From contig JADKAL010000004.1 of assembly GCA_016715325.1 (NCBI GenBank), positions 124,001 through 188,000 of the forward strand: a stretch of DNA of 64,000 nt, written 5' to 3'. The translations under genes were made by a program, and so were the position numbers. Below are positions 17,937-26,960 of this stretch, one piece after another (the first letter of the stretch is position 1; the number at the start of each line of letters is the position of its first letter). The notes beneath the pieces are model-generated. The model had not been told where the DNA came from. It did not search any database and saw nothing but the letters and a program-made list of their open reading frames with translations. This stretch comes from Methylococcaceae bacterium. Lineage in GTDB: Bacteria > Pseudomonadota > Gammaproteobacteria > Methylococcales > Methylomonadaceae.

Positions 17937-18461
17937 ATGAACAATTACAAAGGCCTCATTTTTCTCGGGATATTTGCCGCGATATCATTACTCATGTGCG
18001 GCGTATTTTTCACTATGGGAGGGATCGTGAATACAGGCTCGAGCATTCCTCCTGGACTGTACTGGAAAGTCGATAAGCCTTTAGCTGTCGGCAAAACCGT
18101 GGTTTTATGCCCGGCTAATCAACCGATATTTCAACAAGCGCGAAAAAAAGGTTTAATAAAGGAAGGAACTTGTCCGGATAATTACGATAGCTTGATGTTG
18201 ACAATCGTGGGCAAACGGAAAGACATTGTCACCATTAATGAAAATGGAATCTTCGTGAATGAACGTTTATTACCGCAAAGCAAACCGCAGCTCAAAGACA
18301 AAGACGTTCAAACGATAGCAATGGCTTCTCTTACGCAGTACGAATTAAAAGAAAATGAAGTTATGTTGATTTCCGGCGCAACCGAAAACCCCTTTGATAG
18401 CAGATACTTCGGCCCGATTGAAGTCGATCAAATCGATTCGGTGATTAGCCCTATTTTTTAA
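17937..18461 (+). CDS. TraF-type S26 signal peptidase, orphan
   Basis: 174 residues with an N-terminal membrane anchor (LIFLGIFAAISLLMCGVFF). The S26 serine lies in TGSSIPPGLYW, as in TraF/LepB, and a Lys-containing motif follows (LTIVGKRKDIVTINENG) as the catalytic dyad. FDSRYFGPIEVDQI is the conserved C-terminal box. TraF peptidases normally mature conjugative pilins, but no tra or trb gene is in view, so its substrate is unknown. Confidence 0.82.
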   Translation: MNNYKGLIFLGIFAAISLLMCGVFFTMGGIVNTGSSIPPGLYWKVDKPLAVGKTVVLCPANQPIFQQARKKGLIKEGTCPDNYDSLMLTIVGKRKDIVTINENGIFVNERLLPQSKPQLKDKDVQTIAMASLTQYELKENEVMLISGATENPFDSRYFGPIEVDQIDSVISPIF

Positions 18462-18633
18462 TCCCTGTAAAAACAGAACTTTGTCCGTTAGTTTAATAGC
18501 CGTCGAAAAATGACTGGTCATGTAGAGCTATCTCAAATGGCAATCTCAAACTAAAATATAGACTTATTGTGCTGGCGGCTTCCAAACCATCTACAAAACA
18601 AACATACTTAATCAACAGGCGTAATCGAAACCA

Positions 18634-20360
18634 ATGAGTTCACAGCCGTTCAAGCTATCTAAACCCTTCCCACCTTGCCCTGCGGCAACTCACCAGCCCT
18701 TGCCGTTTGCAATCGACGAACTGGATTTTTCAGGATGGCTGAACTCACTAACGGCAAACGACGACATCACAAAGTGCCGGCAAATTCTACAAGTATTGCA
18801 AACGCTCAATAACGACTACCCGCCTGAGCGTAATGCCATTCCTGGGCGAACTCGCTTATTCTTTTTGGAGAAATTGGGTGCTGCATTAATTGCGGCGACA
18901 TCGATGCTGACCTATTTCCCCGCAGTACCGGATGAAAAGCCCGGAACTGACGATACGCAGAGCGATGAAACATCCAGAAGCGAAATTTCGGTTTGGTGCA
19001 GTCTGGAATTGGCGAATGCTTATTCGCTATTGAGCATGGAAGATTGGTTTAAAGAGACTACTTACTATTCTCTGGAGGAAAAAACCGCAATATTAGCAAA
19101 CGGTATACAAGCAATGGGCAGAAGCCTTCTGTATATATCGGAAACCTATAGCAAACCTTACGCTTATTTCTGGCATAAGTGCTTCCAATTTTATCGCCTT
19201 GCGCGTTTATACCGGCTGAATGATCATAATATTAATCCAAACGCTCAAACTATCGAGAACGCCTTTAAACGCGTCTTGGTATTCGCACTTTGCAATTCCA
19301 ATCAGTTTTCCCCGACCGAAATGCGGACTATTTATGAACTGCTTGGTCATTATGCAACTTTTACAACCTTATTGAAATCGGTTCCTAAAAAGAAATTTAA
19401 AGGCATTCCCTCAATTCATTTAAAAGGCAGCGGACCGCCGATCATTTCGGACTACGAATCCGACAATCTTGATTCGGACCGCTTGTTTATTGCGACAGTT
19501 ACGGTCGCCAGCAAAATTTTAGAAGACACAAACGACCGTCGCGCGCATCATTTGCCGACCGACCGTCTCATGTTATTACGGCTGGCTAAAACGTTGACGT
19601 TGAATAAGCAAAGAAAGGATCATCGCGAAGACGCTCAAGGCAATCATCTGGGCATAATGGGCTTCCTTAACATTGTGGATTTTTTACGCAATAAGGAAAC
19701 CGAAAAACAAAACGCCTTGGCTGAATCGGGGCTTTCGATCCGGCCCGGCCCGGTGAATTAAGAGAGCTTGATTTTGAAATATTAACGCCCGAAAACAAAG
19801 AAGACGATAACGGATTCGGAATTTCTTCTACAGGAAATTCGACATTCAAAGGACCGCCGAATTCCTTTCACGTGGTGGAGTTCACAGACCCATCCGAAAT
19901 ATGGAAAGGCAAACAAAAACAGGATTATTTCGAAACCAATATGAAAATGCTTGATAAAAGCATAAAAGGTTACGGTTTACTTTGGACGGATATTCAAGTG
20001 AGACCGAAAGTAGGGAGTTTAATTGGTGTTATGCATAAAAGCTTAAACATCGGCTTAGTAAGATGGCTCGCTCAATCCAAAGAAACCGGCATGTTCATGG
20101 GGGTTGAGTTGTTAGGTGCGCAAGCAACAGTAGTTAAAGTTACTAATCCAGGCTATCCGGACGATATGGTTAACGCAATTTTTTTACCCCTGGAAGAAAT
20201 CGATAAACCGGCTGTTAGTTTAATTTTTATGAATAAGGGATTTCGCCCGAGCGAATTTATTTTTATACACAAAAATCACCGCATTACCCGATATCGCTTG
20301 ACTAAACAATTACAGCTCACATCGTATATCAATCATGTCGAGGTCATACGCTCCCATTAA
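18634..20360 (+). CDS. Large cytoplasmic protein with probable PilZ-like C-terminal domain, split by a 5-bp duplication
   Basis: Two frames read as one protein of about 570 residues. The first part (18634-19761) is mostly helical (FAIDELDFSGWLNSL, RTRLFFLEKLGAALIAAT). It ends prematurely at RPGPVN. In the other frame the sequence continues RPGELRELDFEILTPENK and runs to 20360. The break is a tandem CGGCC-CGGCC at 19741-19750; with one copy the reading is continuous. The C-terminal part (GLLWTDIQ, VGSLIGV, LVRWLAQS, MGVELLG) resembles PilZ-type domains, so a c-di-GMP link is possible but weak. The gene may be truly disrupted or phase-variable. Confidence 0.6.
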
Positions 20361-20385
20361 CGAAATCTACATCCTGTGTTTTTTA

Positions 20386-20811
20386 CTAGGTATATTCATT
20401 TGAAACGGAATCCTCCAGTCCTGCTAAAAGGCCGAAAATAATATGTGATAAACCGGTGTATAGAAAGAAGCTATGAATATCGTGATCTATCGGCACGCTA
20501 TTGATTTTACCGTAAAAAGCTAACGACCCCAGCATCATAACCAAAAAATAGCCTACAAATAGCATTAGCTTTGGCTGATTTGTGGCATAGCAATAAAAGC
20601 AAATTACAATCTCAGTCAACCCAAGATACAGTAAAGCCATACGCAAATTATTGTGCATGGCGCCGAACAGATCTTCGTTAAAATCGAACATCGTGTAATG
20701 TTCTGTTATAGACGTTACGCCGCCGTAAACCAATACAAGCACGGATAAATAAAAGTTGGCTTCGATAAAAAACTTAATCGTCCGCATGAATTTTAAGTTC
20801 ATTTTATTCAT
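20386..20811 (-). CDS. Four-helix membrane protein, unknown
   Basis: 141 residues with four hydrophobic segments (FYLSVLVLVYGGVTSI, LLYLGLTEIVICFYCY, LMLFVGYFLVMMLGSLAFYG, FFLYTGLSHIIFGLLAGL). Not assigned to a family. It is downstream of phrB on the same strand but separated by a terminator, so it is probably transcribed separately. Its place in the light-related cluster is the only functional hint. Confidence 0.65.
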   Translation of the reverse strand: MNKMNLKFMRTIKFFIEANFYLSVLVLVYGGVTSITEHYTMFDFNEDLFGAMHNNLRMALLYLGLTEIVICFYCYATNQPKLMLFVGYFLVMMLGSLAFYGKINSVPIDHDIHSFFLYTGLSHIIFGLLAGLEDSVSNEYT

Positions 20812-20830
20812 CTTCAGTTCTAAATAAAAA

Positions 20831-20859
20831 AAGCACCTCCCACACGGGTTGGGAGGGCT
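20831..20859 (-). terminator. Rho-independent terminator after phrB
   Basis: CCTCCCA at 20836-20842 pairs with TGGGAGG at 20850-20856. On the minus strand the hairpin is followed by TGC and then TTTTTTTATTT. It lies 150 bp after the phrB stop and just before the start of the small membrane protein gene. Confidence 0.75.
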
Positions 20860-21009
20860 ATAGAGGAGGACATTAGGACAAAGGGCTCAGATGCCGCTTT
20901 CCGGTTTCGATAAATTTTATCGAACAACTCGGCTAAAACCTTGGCTTTAACTTACCGCTCGCTTGCAATGCTGTCAAGTTATATTTGTACAATACATGAA
21001 CAAAGCAGA

Positions 21010-22392
21010 CTAATCGTCTTGCGTTGCTTTTTCAACGGCTTTATAAAAAACTATCGCTCTTTTACTTTCGACGGCATGATCGACCATCGGCATCGGATAC
21101 CCGGAACCGATTGGATGACGATCGCCCTTATGAATAACCTGAGGTGGCATAGCCTTTAATTCCGGTATCCAACGATAGATATAACGGCATTCGGGATCGA
21201 ATTTTCGCTGTTGCAGCCACGGATTGAATATTCTGAAATAAGGTTGGGCGTCGCATCCGGTCGATGCCGCCCATTGCCAATTACCGTTATTGACCGCCGG
21301 ATCGTAATCGACCAAATGTTGAGCGAAATAACGCTCTCCCCAACGCCAACTGATATGTAAATCTTTGGTTAAAAATGAAGCCGTTATCATTCTGACTCTG
21401 TTATGCATAAAGCCGGTTGCATTTAACTCTCGCATTCCGGCGTCGACAATCGGAAACCCGGTTGTACCTTCGCTCCAACGTTGAAAGGTTGCTAAGCTAT
21501 TTTCCCAAACCAGATTATCGTATCGACTGTGAAACGCCTTTCCGAAGACGTAAGGGAAATAAAACGCAATATGCGTAAAAAAATCGCGCCAATACAGTTG
21601 TCTGAGCAAAGGATGCTCGGTGCCTAAGCGATGCACGATAGCGTAATAAACCTCACGTACCGAACATGTACCGAACTTTAAATGCGCGGATAACCGGCTA
21701 GTCGCATCGAGTCCGGGACTATCTCGTTCTTCCTGATAACGGTTTTGTCGTTCTAAACCCGCCAAAATGGTTAATCCGCATGTTCGCCCACCGGATTGAC
21801 ATTTCAACCGAGATTCAATCTGCGGAAACAATTCTTGCGGTTCGATCAAACCGCTGTCGCCTTGGACAAATTTCGTTTTGTCCAAGACAACCGGTAGCGG
21901 CACTGGAAATCGGCGGGCGTTATTGTAAAACGCTGTAAATACCTTATAAGGGCTACGATCTGCTTTGAGCGCCTGCTCCGGCTCGAGTAATAAAGTGTCC
22001 GGCACGGAATGAAATTCGATACCCAATTTTTGACATGCATCGGCTAATTCTTTATCTCGATGCCTACTAAACGGGGTATAGTCGCGGCCTACAAAGACAG
22101 CGTCAATACGCTGGGTTTTGAAAACTTTCTTAACGATTTCGCTAGGTAATCCTTGAAATAAAGCAAGCTTCCCGTCAATTGCTTCGAAAGTCGATTGCAG
22201 GTCGTTAATTGAATCCAGCATAAACTGCAACGCCGGTAGACTTTGGTAAGGATGCTTGTTGATTTGCCTTGGATCGAAAATAAAACAAGGCAAAACACTA
22301 TCTGAAAGGCTTAACGCCTCTAAAAGAGCGCGATTATCGTCGATACGAAGATCGCGGCGAAAGATAAATAACGATAGCGAGTATCGACTCAT
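21010..22392 (-). CDS. phrB: Deoxyribodipyrimidine photolyase (CPD photolyase)
   Basis: 460 residues, normal length for a class I photolyase. The N-terminal alpha/beta antenna domain starts LSLFIFRRDLRIDDNRALLEAL. The FAD-binding C-terminal half carries RLSAHLKFGTCSVREVYYAI, LYWRDFFTHI, TGFPIVDAGMRELNATGFMHNRVRMITASFLTKDL (the family signature) and DYDPAVNNGNWQWAASTG. The enzyme splits cyclobutane pyrimidine dimers with blue light. It lies 38 bp after the DUF1499 gene on the same strand and 2.7 kb from a CarH-type photoreceptor, so light induction is likely. Confidence 0.95.
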   Translation of the reverse strand: MSRYSLSLFIFRRDLRIDDNRALLEALSLSDSVLPCFIFDPRQINKHPYQSLPALQFMLDSINDLQSTFEAIDGKLALFQGLPSEIVKKVFKTQRIDAVFVGRDYTPFSRHRDKELADACQKLGIEFHSVPDTLLLEPEQALKADRSPYKVFTAFYNNARRFPVPLPVVLDKTKFVQGDSGLIEPQELFPQIESRLKCQSGGRTCGLTILAGLERQNRYQEERDSPGLDATSRLSAHLKFGTCSVREVYYAIVHRLGTEHPLLRQLYWRDFFTHIAFYFPYVFGKAFHSRYDNLVWENSLATFQRWSEGTTGFPIVDAGMRELNATGFMHNRVRMITASFLTKDLHISWRWGERYFAQHLVDYDPAVNNGNWQWAASTGCDAQPYFRIFNPWLQQRKFDPECRYIYRWIPELKAMPPQVIHKGDRHPIGSGYPMPMVDHAVESKRAIVFYKAVEKATQDD

Positions 22393-22430
22393 GCAAAATA
22401 TAGCCGGTAGTTGAAACCGAATCGATTACA

Positions 22431-22868
22431 CTAGGCCAATACATGCAGTTTTCTTAATTGCGTTCTGAAACTTTCAATCCGTTTCCGATTAACTCCGAAA
22501 TCCGAATGTCCAAGTCTGGATGCCGAACGGATGTGAATCAACCCTGCGTCGGCATCGAGAAACGCATCGACATCATCGACAAAACTCAAGACCAAACTCG
22601 TTGCTTCAGCATGGAGGCTGACGTCCGTTTCATGCGTAATCACCATGCGAACATGCGTTTTTATTGCATTCCTCAATTCTTGCCAAGCTAATTTCGGGTC
22701 CCCTGAAATTTTGAATGGCGGAATGTAATGCAATTTGTCTGTGGCTTGGCTGGATACACAGTTCGGCGTATCCTTACAAGGCGGTAATTTTTTCTTCGGA
22801 GATAGATCGGCTTGCGTCGGCATACTCATTATCACCATGATTAACAAAATAAAAAATTTAAATTTCAT
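22431..22868 (-). CDS. DUF1499 exported protein
   Basis: 145 residues: signal peptide (FFILLIMVIMSMPTQA), then a DUF1499 domain with CKDTPNCVSSQA, LHAEATSLVLSFVDDVDAFLD and HIRSASRLGHSDFGVNRKRIE. Function unknown. It leads the minus-strand transcript with phrB (38-bp gap). DUF1499 genes recur next to photolyase and DUF523 genes in light-inducible clusters (recollection, not checked). Confidence 0.85.
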   Translation of the reverse strand: MKFKFFILLIMVIMSMPTQADLSPKKKLPPCKDTPNCVSSQATDKLHYIPPFKISGDPKLAWQELRNAIKTHVRMVITHETDVSLHAEATSLVLSFVDDVDAFLDADAGLIHIRSASRLGHSDFGVNRKRIESFRTQLRKLHVLA

Positions 22869-22951
22869 AGAGGTTTAATTATCGATTATTTTCCTGGAAA
22901 TCCCGAAACTAATTTCAGTGGAAATTATTATGCACAAATCAAGCATATTTA

Positions 22952-22966
22952 ATCAAAGGCTTTGAT
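22952..22966. promoter_or_regulatory. Perfect ATCAAAG-CTTTGAT operator-like palindrome in divergent promoter region
   Basis: ATCAAAG, one G, CTTTGAT: a 7+1+7 perfect dyad between the divergent DUF1499 (start 22868) and DUF523 (start 23109) genes. More ATCAA or TTTGA half-sites follow within 80 bp (about 22983, 23005, 23021 and 23027), suggesting a regulator-binding array. The regulator is unknown; the CarH-like protein at 25117 is one candidate. Confidence 0.4.
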
Positions 22967-23108
22967 ATGACATTTTGTCTTAAATCAAATTTGCCTTTAA
23001 TATTATCAAAGTCAATCTTTTTTGAATCAAGATCAAATGCTTAGGAAATGCATTGTCATTTATGGAGTTAATGGTAGATTTTAGATTCCAAACAAGTTTA
23101 AAAATACC

Positions 23109-24043
23109 ATGAAGAAAATTCCAATAGGCATCAGCAGTTGCTTACTCGGTCAGCCGGTTCGTTTCGACGGCGGCCATAAACGCGACGCGTACATCACCGG
23201 AACGCTGTCGGAATATTTCGACTTCCGTCCCTTTTGTCCGGAAGTTGGTATCGGCATGGGAACGCCCCGCCCTACTATTCAACTGGTAAAAATAGATAAC
23301 ACTATTAGAAGTTTAGGTGTTAAAAATCCAGAGTTCGACGTGACCGGGCAACTTCGCGATTTTGCCGCCCGACAACAAACGGATCTTTCTGAATTGTGCG
23401 GTTATATCCTGAAAAAGACTCTCCAAGTTGCGGCATGGAAAGAGTCAAAGTTTACGTCAATAATCAGCCTAACAAAATAGGGACGGGGATCTATGCGGAA
23501 GAGATTATGCGGCTGAATCCCTTACTGCCGGTCGAAGAGGAAGGGCGATTAGGCGATCCGCTGCTACGTGAAAATTTTATCCAGCGGGTTTATGTTCTGT
23601 ACCGCTGGAAACAACTCTTAATCGAAGGATTAACGCCTAGCAACTTAACCCGATTCCATGCGCGTCACAAATTAATCATCATGAGCCATGAAAATTACCT
23701 TGATTTAGGTAAACTGTTGTCTAACGTTACAAAATACAATGTAGACGAAATCGGCGAGCGCTATGTACAACAACTCATGAAAACATTGAAAAAAGTCGCT
23801 AGTCGAAAAAATCATGTTAACGTACTTCAACATATTCAAGGCTATTTAAAGAAGGAATTGAGTGCGGACGACAAAGCCGAGCTTTGCGAATTGGTCGAAC
23901 GTTATCGGCAAGGCGAGGTTCCGCTCATCGTTCCGTTGACTCTGCTGAAACATCATTTCAGAAAAACCCCCGACCCTTATATCGAAGACTCGTATTACAT
24001 GTCGCCTTACCCGCAAGAATTAAGTCTTACCAACGAACTCTAA
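23109..24043 (+). CDS. DUF523-DUF1722 protein (YbgA-type), frameshifted
   Basis: N-terminal DUF523 (IGISSCLLGQPVRFDGGHKRD, CPEVGIGMGTPRPTIQLV) and C-terminal DUF1722/YbgA (RFHARHKLIIMSHENYLDLGKLL, HHFRKTPDPYIEDSYYMSPYP). The frame breaks at the A-run 23412-23416: one added A turns GYILKKTLQV into GYILKKDSPSCGMERVKVY, the conserved Cys motif of DUF523. The conserved residues and full length argue for an intact gene with a sequence error. Such proteins often neighbour photolyases, and a role in repair or redox stress is suspected. Followed after 18 bp by the SDR. Confidence 0.85.
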
Positions 24044-24061
24044 AACAAGGAAGAATGAAAA

Positions 24062-24916
24062 ATGGCAAAAATACTGATTGTGGGATGCGGCGCTATCGGT
24101 CGTGAGTTAGCCGTCACTTTAACTAACGCCGGTCACGACGTAACCGGTTTGAAACGTCATATTCCCAGCGAAGCGAATCAGCCTTTTGAATATTTTCGAG
24201 CCGACATCGCTTCTGCCAATGATTTGAAGACCTTAGATAACGACTTCGAACACGTATTTTTTATCGTATCACCGGGAAGTCGCGACGAAAAAAGCTATAT
24301 CGACATCTACCGAACCGGACTGGATAACCTTCTCGAGAAGTTCGCGAATGCTAAAACCCCTTTCATATTCGTATCGTCCACAAGCGTTTACGGTCAAAAT
24401 CAGGGCGAATGGGTCGATGAAGAATCGCCGACACTGCCTAAAAACGGCACAAGCTTACAAATCGCACATGCCGAACAAAAATTATTCGCTTTGAATGCCG
24501 GACACGTGGTTGTTCGTTTTTCGGGTATTTACGGTCCTGGACGCGAACATCTTCTGCGAATGGCGAAACAATCGCCTGAAATTCAAAAAACTCCGCCTTA
24601 CTACACCAATCGCATTCATCAAACCGACTGTGTCGGCGTATTAGCCTTTCTGCTTGATTGCCGTCTTAAGGGAATATCTCTAGATAAATGCTATCTCGCC
24701 AGCGACGACGATCCGGCCCCATTATGGGATGTCATCGGTTGGTTAGCCGAAAAAATGCATTGTCCGGCGCCTATTGACAAAACCGTGATAAACAATATTG
24801 ACATGAACAAACGATGCCGAAACGAGAGACTAAAACAATTGGGATATCGATTTGCCTATAGCGACTATAAAGCAGGTTATGGTGAAATCGTTAGCTCAAA
24901 AACAGAACAAAATTAG
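24062..24916 (+). CDS. YeeZ-like NAD(P)-binding epimerase/SDR
   Basis: 284 residues with an N-terminal Rossmann motif (ILIVGCGAIGRELAVTL), FVSSTSVYGQNQGEWVDEESP (the Ser/Tyr region of extended SDRs) and VVRFSGIYGPGREHLL. It matches the YeeZ group of sugar-nucleotide-epimerase-like proteins, whose substrate is unknown. A GGAAG ribosome site precedes ATG 24062. It probably shares a transcript with the DUF523 gene. Confidence 0.83.
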   Translation: MAKILIVGCGAIGRELAVTLTNAGHDVTGLKRHIPSEANQPFEYFRADIASANDLKTLDNDFEHVFFIVSPGSRDEKSYIDIYRTGLDNLLEKFANAKTPFIFVSSTSVYGQNQGEWVDEESPTLPKNGTSLQIAHAEQKLFALNAGHVVVRFSGIYGPGREHLLRMAKQSPEIQKTPPYYTNRIHQTDCVGVLAFLLDCRLKGISLDKCYLASDDDPAPLWDVIGWLAEKMHCPAPIDKTVINNIDMNKRCRNERLKQLGYRFAYSDYKAGYGEIVSSKTEQN

Positions 24917-24971
24917 AAACATATAGGAAACAATTGCGAACGTAAATACAATCGGACACCCCGTTTCTTAT

Positions 24972-24999
24972 TTGACAGCTTTCATTTGGGCATTATATT
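24972..24999 (+). promoter_or_regulatory. Sigma-70 promoter of the MerR/B12 regulator
   Basis: TTGACA at 24972-24977, a 16-bp spacer and TATATT at 24994-24999. The -35 box is a perfect consensus. The predicted start near 25006 falls right before the dyad elements at 25007-25050, fitting an autorepressed promoter. Confidence 0.65.
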
Positions 25000-25006
25000 A
25001 AAATCA

Positions 25007-25050
25007 TGTATCGAAAATAACAAAGCATACACTTGTCCATGTTTTGTATA
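25007..25050. promoter_or_regulatory. Candidate CarH/LitR operator elements
   Basis: TGTATC (25007-25012), CATACA (25026-25031) and TGTATA (25045-25050) form near-palindromic pairs. CATACA and TGTATA are inverted with a 13-bp spacer, close to the TRTACA-N12-TGTAYA pattern I recall for LitR-type regulators. The one-base spacer difference and one mismatch make this tentative. Confidence 0.35.
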
Positions 25051-25116
25051 ACTCGTGCTAAAATAAATTTTGTTTCTGCGGCTAAAGTGTCAGATACGCA
25101 ACTTTTTGCTAAATCT

Positions 25117-26082
25117 ATGGATAATTCAGCACAATATTTAATCAGCACCGTTTCCAAGCGATCAGGCGTAAAATCGGACTTGGTAAGAGCTTGGGAACGC
25201 CGTTACCAAGCCGTTACGCCTACGCGGACGGAAGGCGGTCATCGGGTCTACACCGATCTGGATATTGCTAGGCTTAAATTATTAAATCAGGCAACTAATA
25301 ACGGACACAGCATCAGTCAAATCGCGCAATTGTCTTTAGACGAATTGCAAACATTGCTGAAGAAAGAAGCAGACTCGCGAGTTGAAACGTTAGCTAAACC
25401 GTCTAATCCGATTAGCCTAGGCAATCGCCATCACATTGCCGAAGACTACGTTGAAAAATGTTATGCGTCTGTCCTCGCGTTTGATGCTCACATGCTCGAG
25501 TCCCACTTCGAAAATGCGATTGTCGAACTGGGTACGGAAATGTTTATCGAAAAGCTATTGAATCCCCTCCTCTCCTTGATCGGTGAAAGATGGCGCACGG
25601 GCGAGTTAAGACCGGTCCACGAACATATGGCTTCGGCCATTGTGAGGTCTTTAACTTACATTTTGCGAAACAATAATCCTTGTTCGCCGAATGCGCCGAA
25701 AATGATAGTTACAACGCCGATTAATCAATTACACGAACTCGGCGCTCTACTGGCCGGCATTATTGCTGAATTGAAAGGCTGGAGAGTGACTTATCTGGGA
25801 GCAAACCTGCCGGCAGAAGAAATTGCCGCCGCCGTAAGATTTACCAATGCTAGCGCCGTAACGATTAGCATCAGCTTTAAAAACGACGATATTTTGATTA
25901 ATAAAGAATTGAGACGATTAAGAAAATTAGTGGGCAACGATGTTGCGCTTATAGTTGGCGGTCGAGAAGCCGGACATTACGAAGCCGTTTTAGATCAGAT
26001 CGGCGTTTTAAAAATCAAAAATTACGATCATTTCAAAGAAATTCTTGAACAACTTGCCGTGTCGAGAAAACAAGCAATCTAA
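25117..26082 (+). CDS. litR: MerR-family B12-dependent photoreceptor regulator, CarH/LitR type
   Basis: About 321 residues from ATG 25117. An N-terminal MerR helix-turn-helix (YLISTVSKRSGVKSDLVRAWERRY, RTEGGHRVYTDLDIARLKLL) precedes a B12-binding module. The CarH photoreceptor motif W-x9-E-H is exact (Trp codon 25591, Glu-His 25621-25626), and the lower-ligand His is kept in NQLHELG (His codon 25732), though Asp/Glu of D/ExHxxG is Gln here. CarH proteins bind adenosylcobalamin, repress in the dark and release DNA in light. A longer start (ATG 25039) exists but adds a non-family leader. The promoter is at 24972. Confidence 0.85.
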   Translation: MDNSAQYLISTVSKRSGVKSDLVRAWERRYQAVTPTRTEGGHRVYTDLDIARLKLLNQATNNGHSISQIAQLSLDELQTLLKKEADSRVETLAKPSNPISLGNRHHIAEDYVEKCYASVLAFDAHMLESHFENAIVELGTEMFIEKLLNPLLSLIGERWRTGELRPVHEHMASAIVRSLTYILRNNNPCSPNAPKMIVTTPINQLHELGALLAGIIAELKGWRVTYLGANLPAEEIAAAVRFTNASAVTISISFKNDDILINKELRRLRKLVGNDVALIVGGREAGHYEAVLDQIGVLKIKNYDHFKEILEQLAVSRKQAI

Positions 26083-26119
26083 GCGTTTGTAAATCTATTT
26101 TTAAACATTGACTGGTGAT

Positions 26120-26716
26120 TTATCCTCGCCAAGTTCTTATATCCCCGGTATCCAAATGTACAAAGTTTGAATTCGGATAAAAACCCACTCCGCCTACTTG
26201 TAAGGCTAATGCCGCATCTCTAATAGTTCTTGGACTTACCCCTTCAATGCGGATATCAACCGCCTTGCCTTGCATGTGCAAGCTATTTCTTGCAACGCCT
26301 CTGCTATGTCTTCTTAAGCTTGCATTCGTCTCAGGAGATCGATAACCGGAAACAATATGAAAAGGTTTATTCAATCCGAGCAACAATTTTACATCATAGA
26401 GTTGATCCAACAGGGCCGGATCGACGGAATGAACGGCGTCGTTATGATAGTCCCTCAAAAAATAGTTAACTTCCTCCAGAGCGTCGTAAACATACCGGCC
26501 TTTTTCAAAATAAGTTAGTTTTAAGGTATCGCCGGTATGGTGATGCTCCAAAGAAAGCGTTTTATGACTATTAAAACCGGAAAACGCCGCTTGCGCACTC
26601 TTAGGAGTTAATAGTGTCATCGCGGAACTGCATGCTAGGCCCGTTAAAAACCGTCGCCTAGACAATCCGTTTTTATCGCCGACCCCATTAATTTCTTCTA
26701 AGTTTGGTTCGTTCAT
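26120..26716 (-). CDS. DUF882 (YcbK-like, M15 peptidase fold) Tat-exported protein
   Basis: About 198 residues. The twin-arginine signal LSRRRFLTGLACSSAMTLL is followed by AQA. The DUF882/M15A domain shows HIVSGYRSPETNASLRRHSRGVARNSLHMQGKAVDIRIEG, with the His and Asp zinc ligands, and a final FVHLDTG. Relatives are murein-binding or endopeptidase-like proteins in the periplasm. ATG 26716 is preferred over the TTG three codons upstream. Confidence 0.88.
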   Translation of the reverse strand: MNEPNLEEINGVGDKNGLSRRRFLTGLACSSAMTLLTPKSAQAAFSGFNSHKTLSLEHHHTGDTLKLTYFEKGRYVYDALEEVNYFLRDYHNDAVHSVDPALLDQLYDVKLLLGLNKPFHIVSGYRSPETNASLRRHSRGVARNSLHMQGKAVDIRIEGVSPRTIRDAALALQVGGVGFYPNSNFVHLDTGDIRTWRG

Positions 26717-26960
26717 TACTAACAAATTCCAAGCTCTTATTAATTAAACAAATGAGGATTGTGGCCGCCATTCCTTAAAAGTTCCTTAAATCATTTGGTT
26801 TGCAATGACCGAATAGCGAACAATAAATCGCCACTAGTTAATGTAAATTCTTTATAACCTAACTTAATTCCATAAAATTTATAACATTTAATTATTTTAC
26901 AAATCGATTGTTTTAAAATCATCACCCTAATAATATTTGCACGAAAATTCGAATTAACTC

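Noticed and set aside
19667..19849. Minus-strand open frame across the frameshift of the PilZ-like gene
   Set aside because: Shadow of the two plus-strand frames, which join into one conserved-looking protein.
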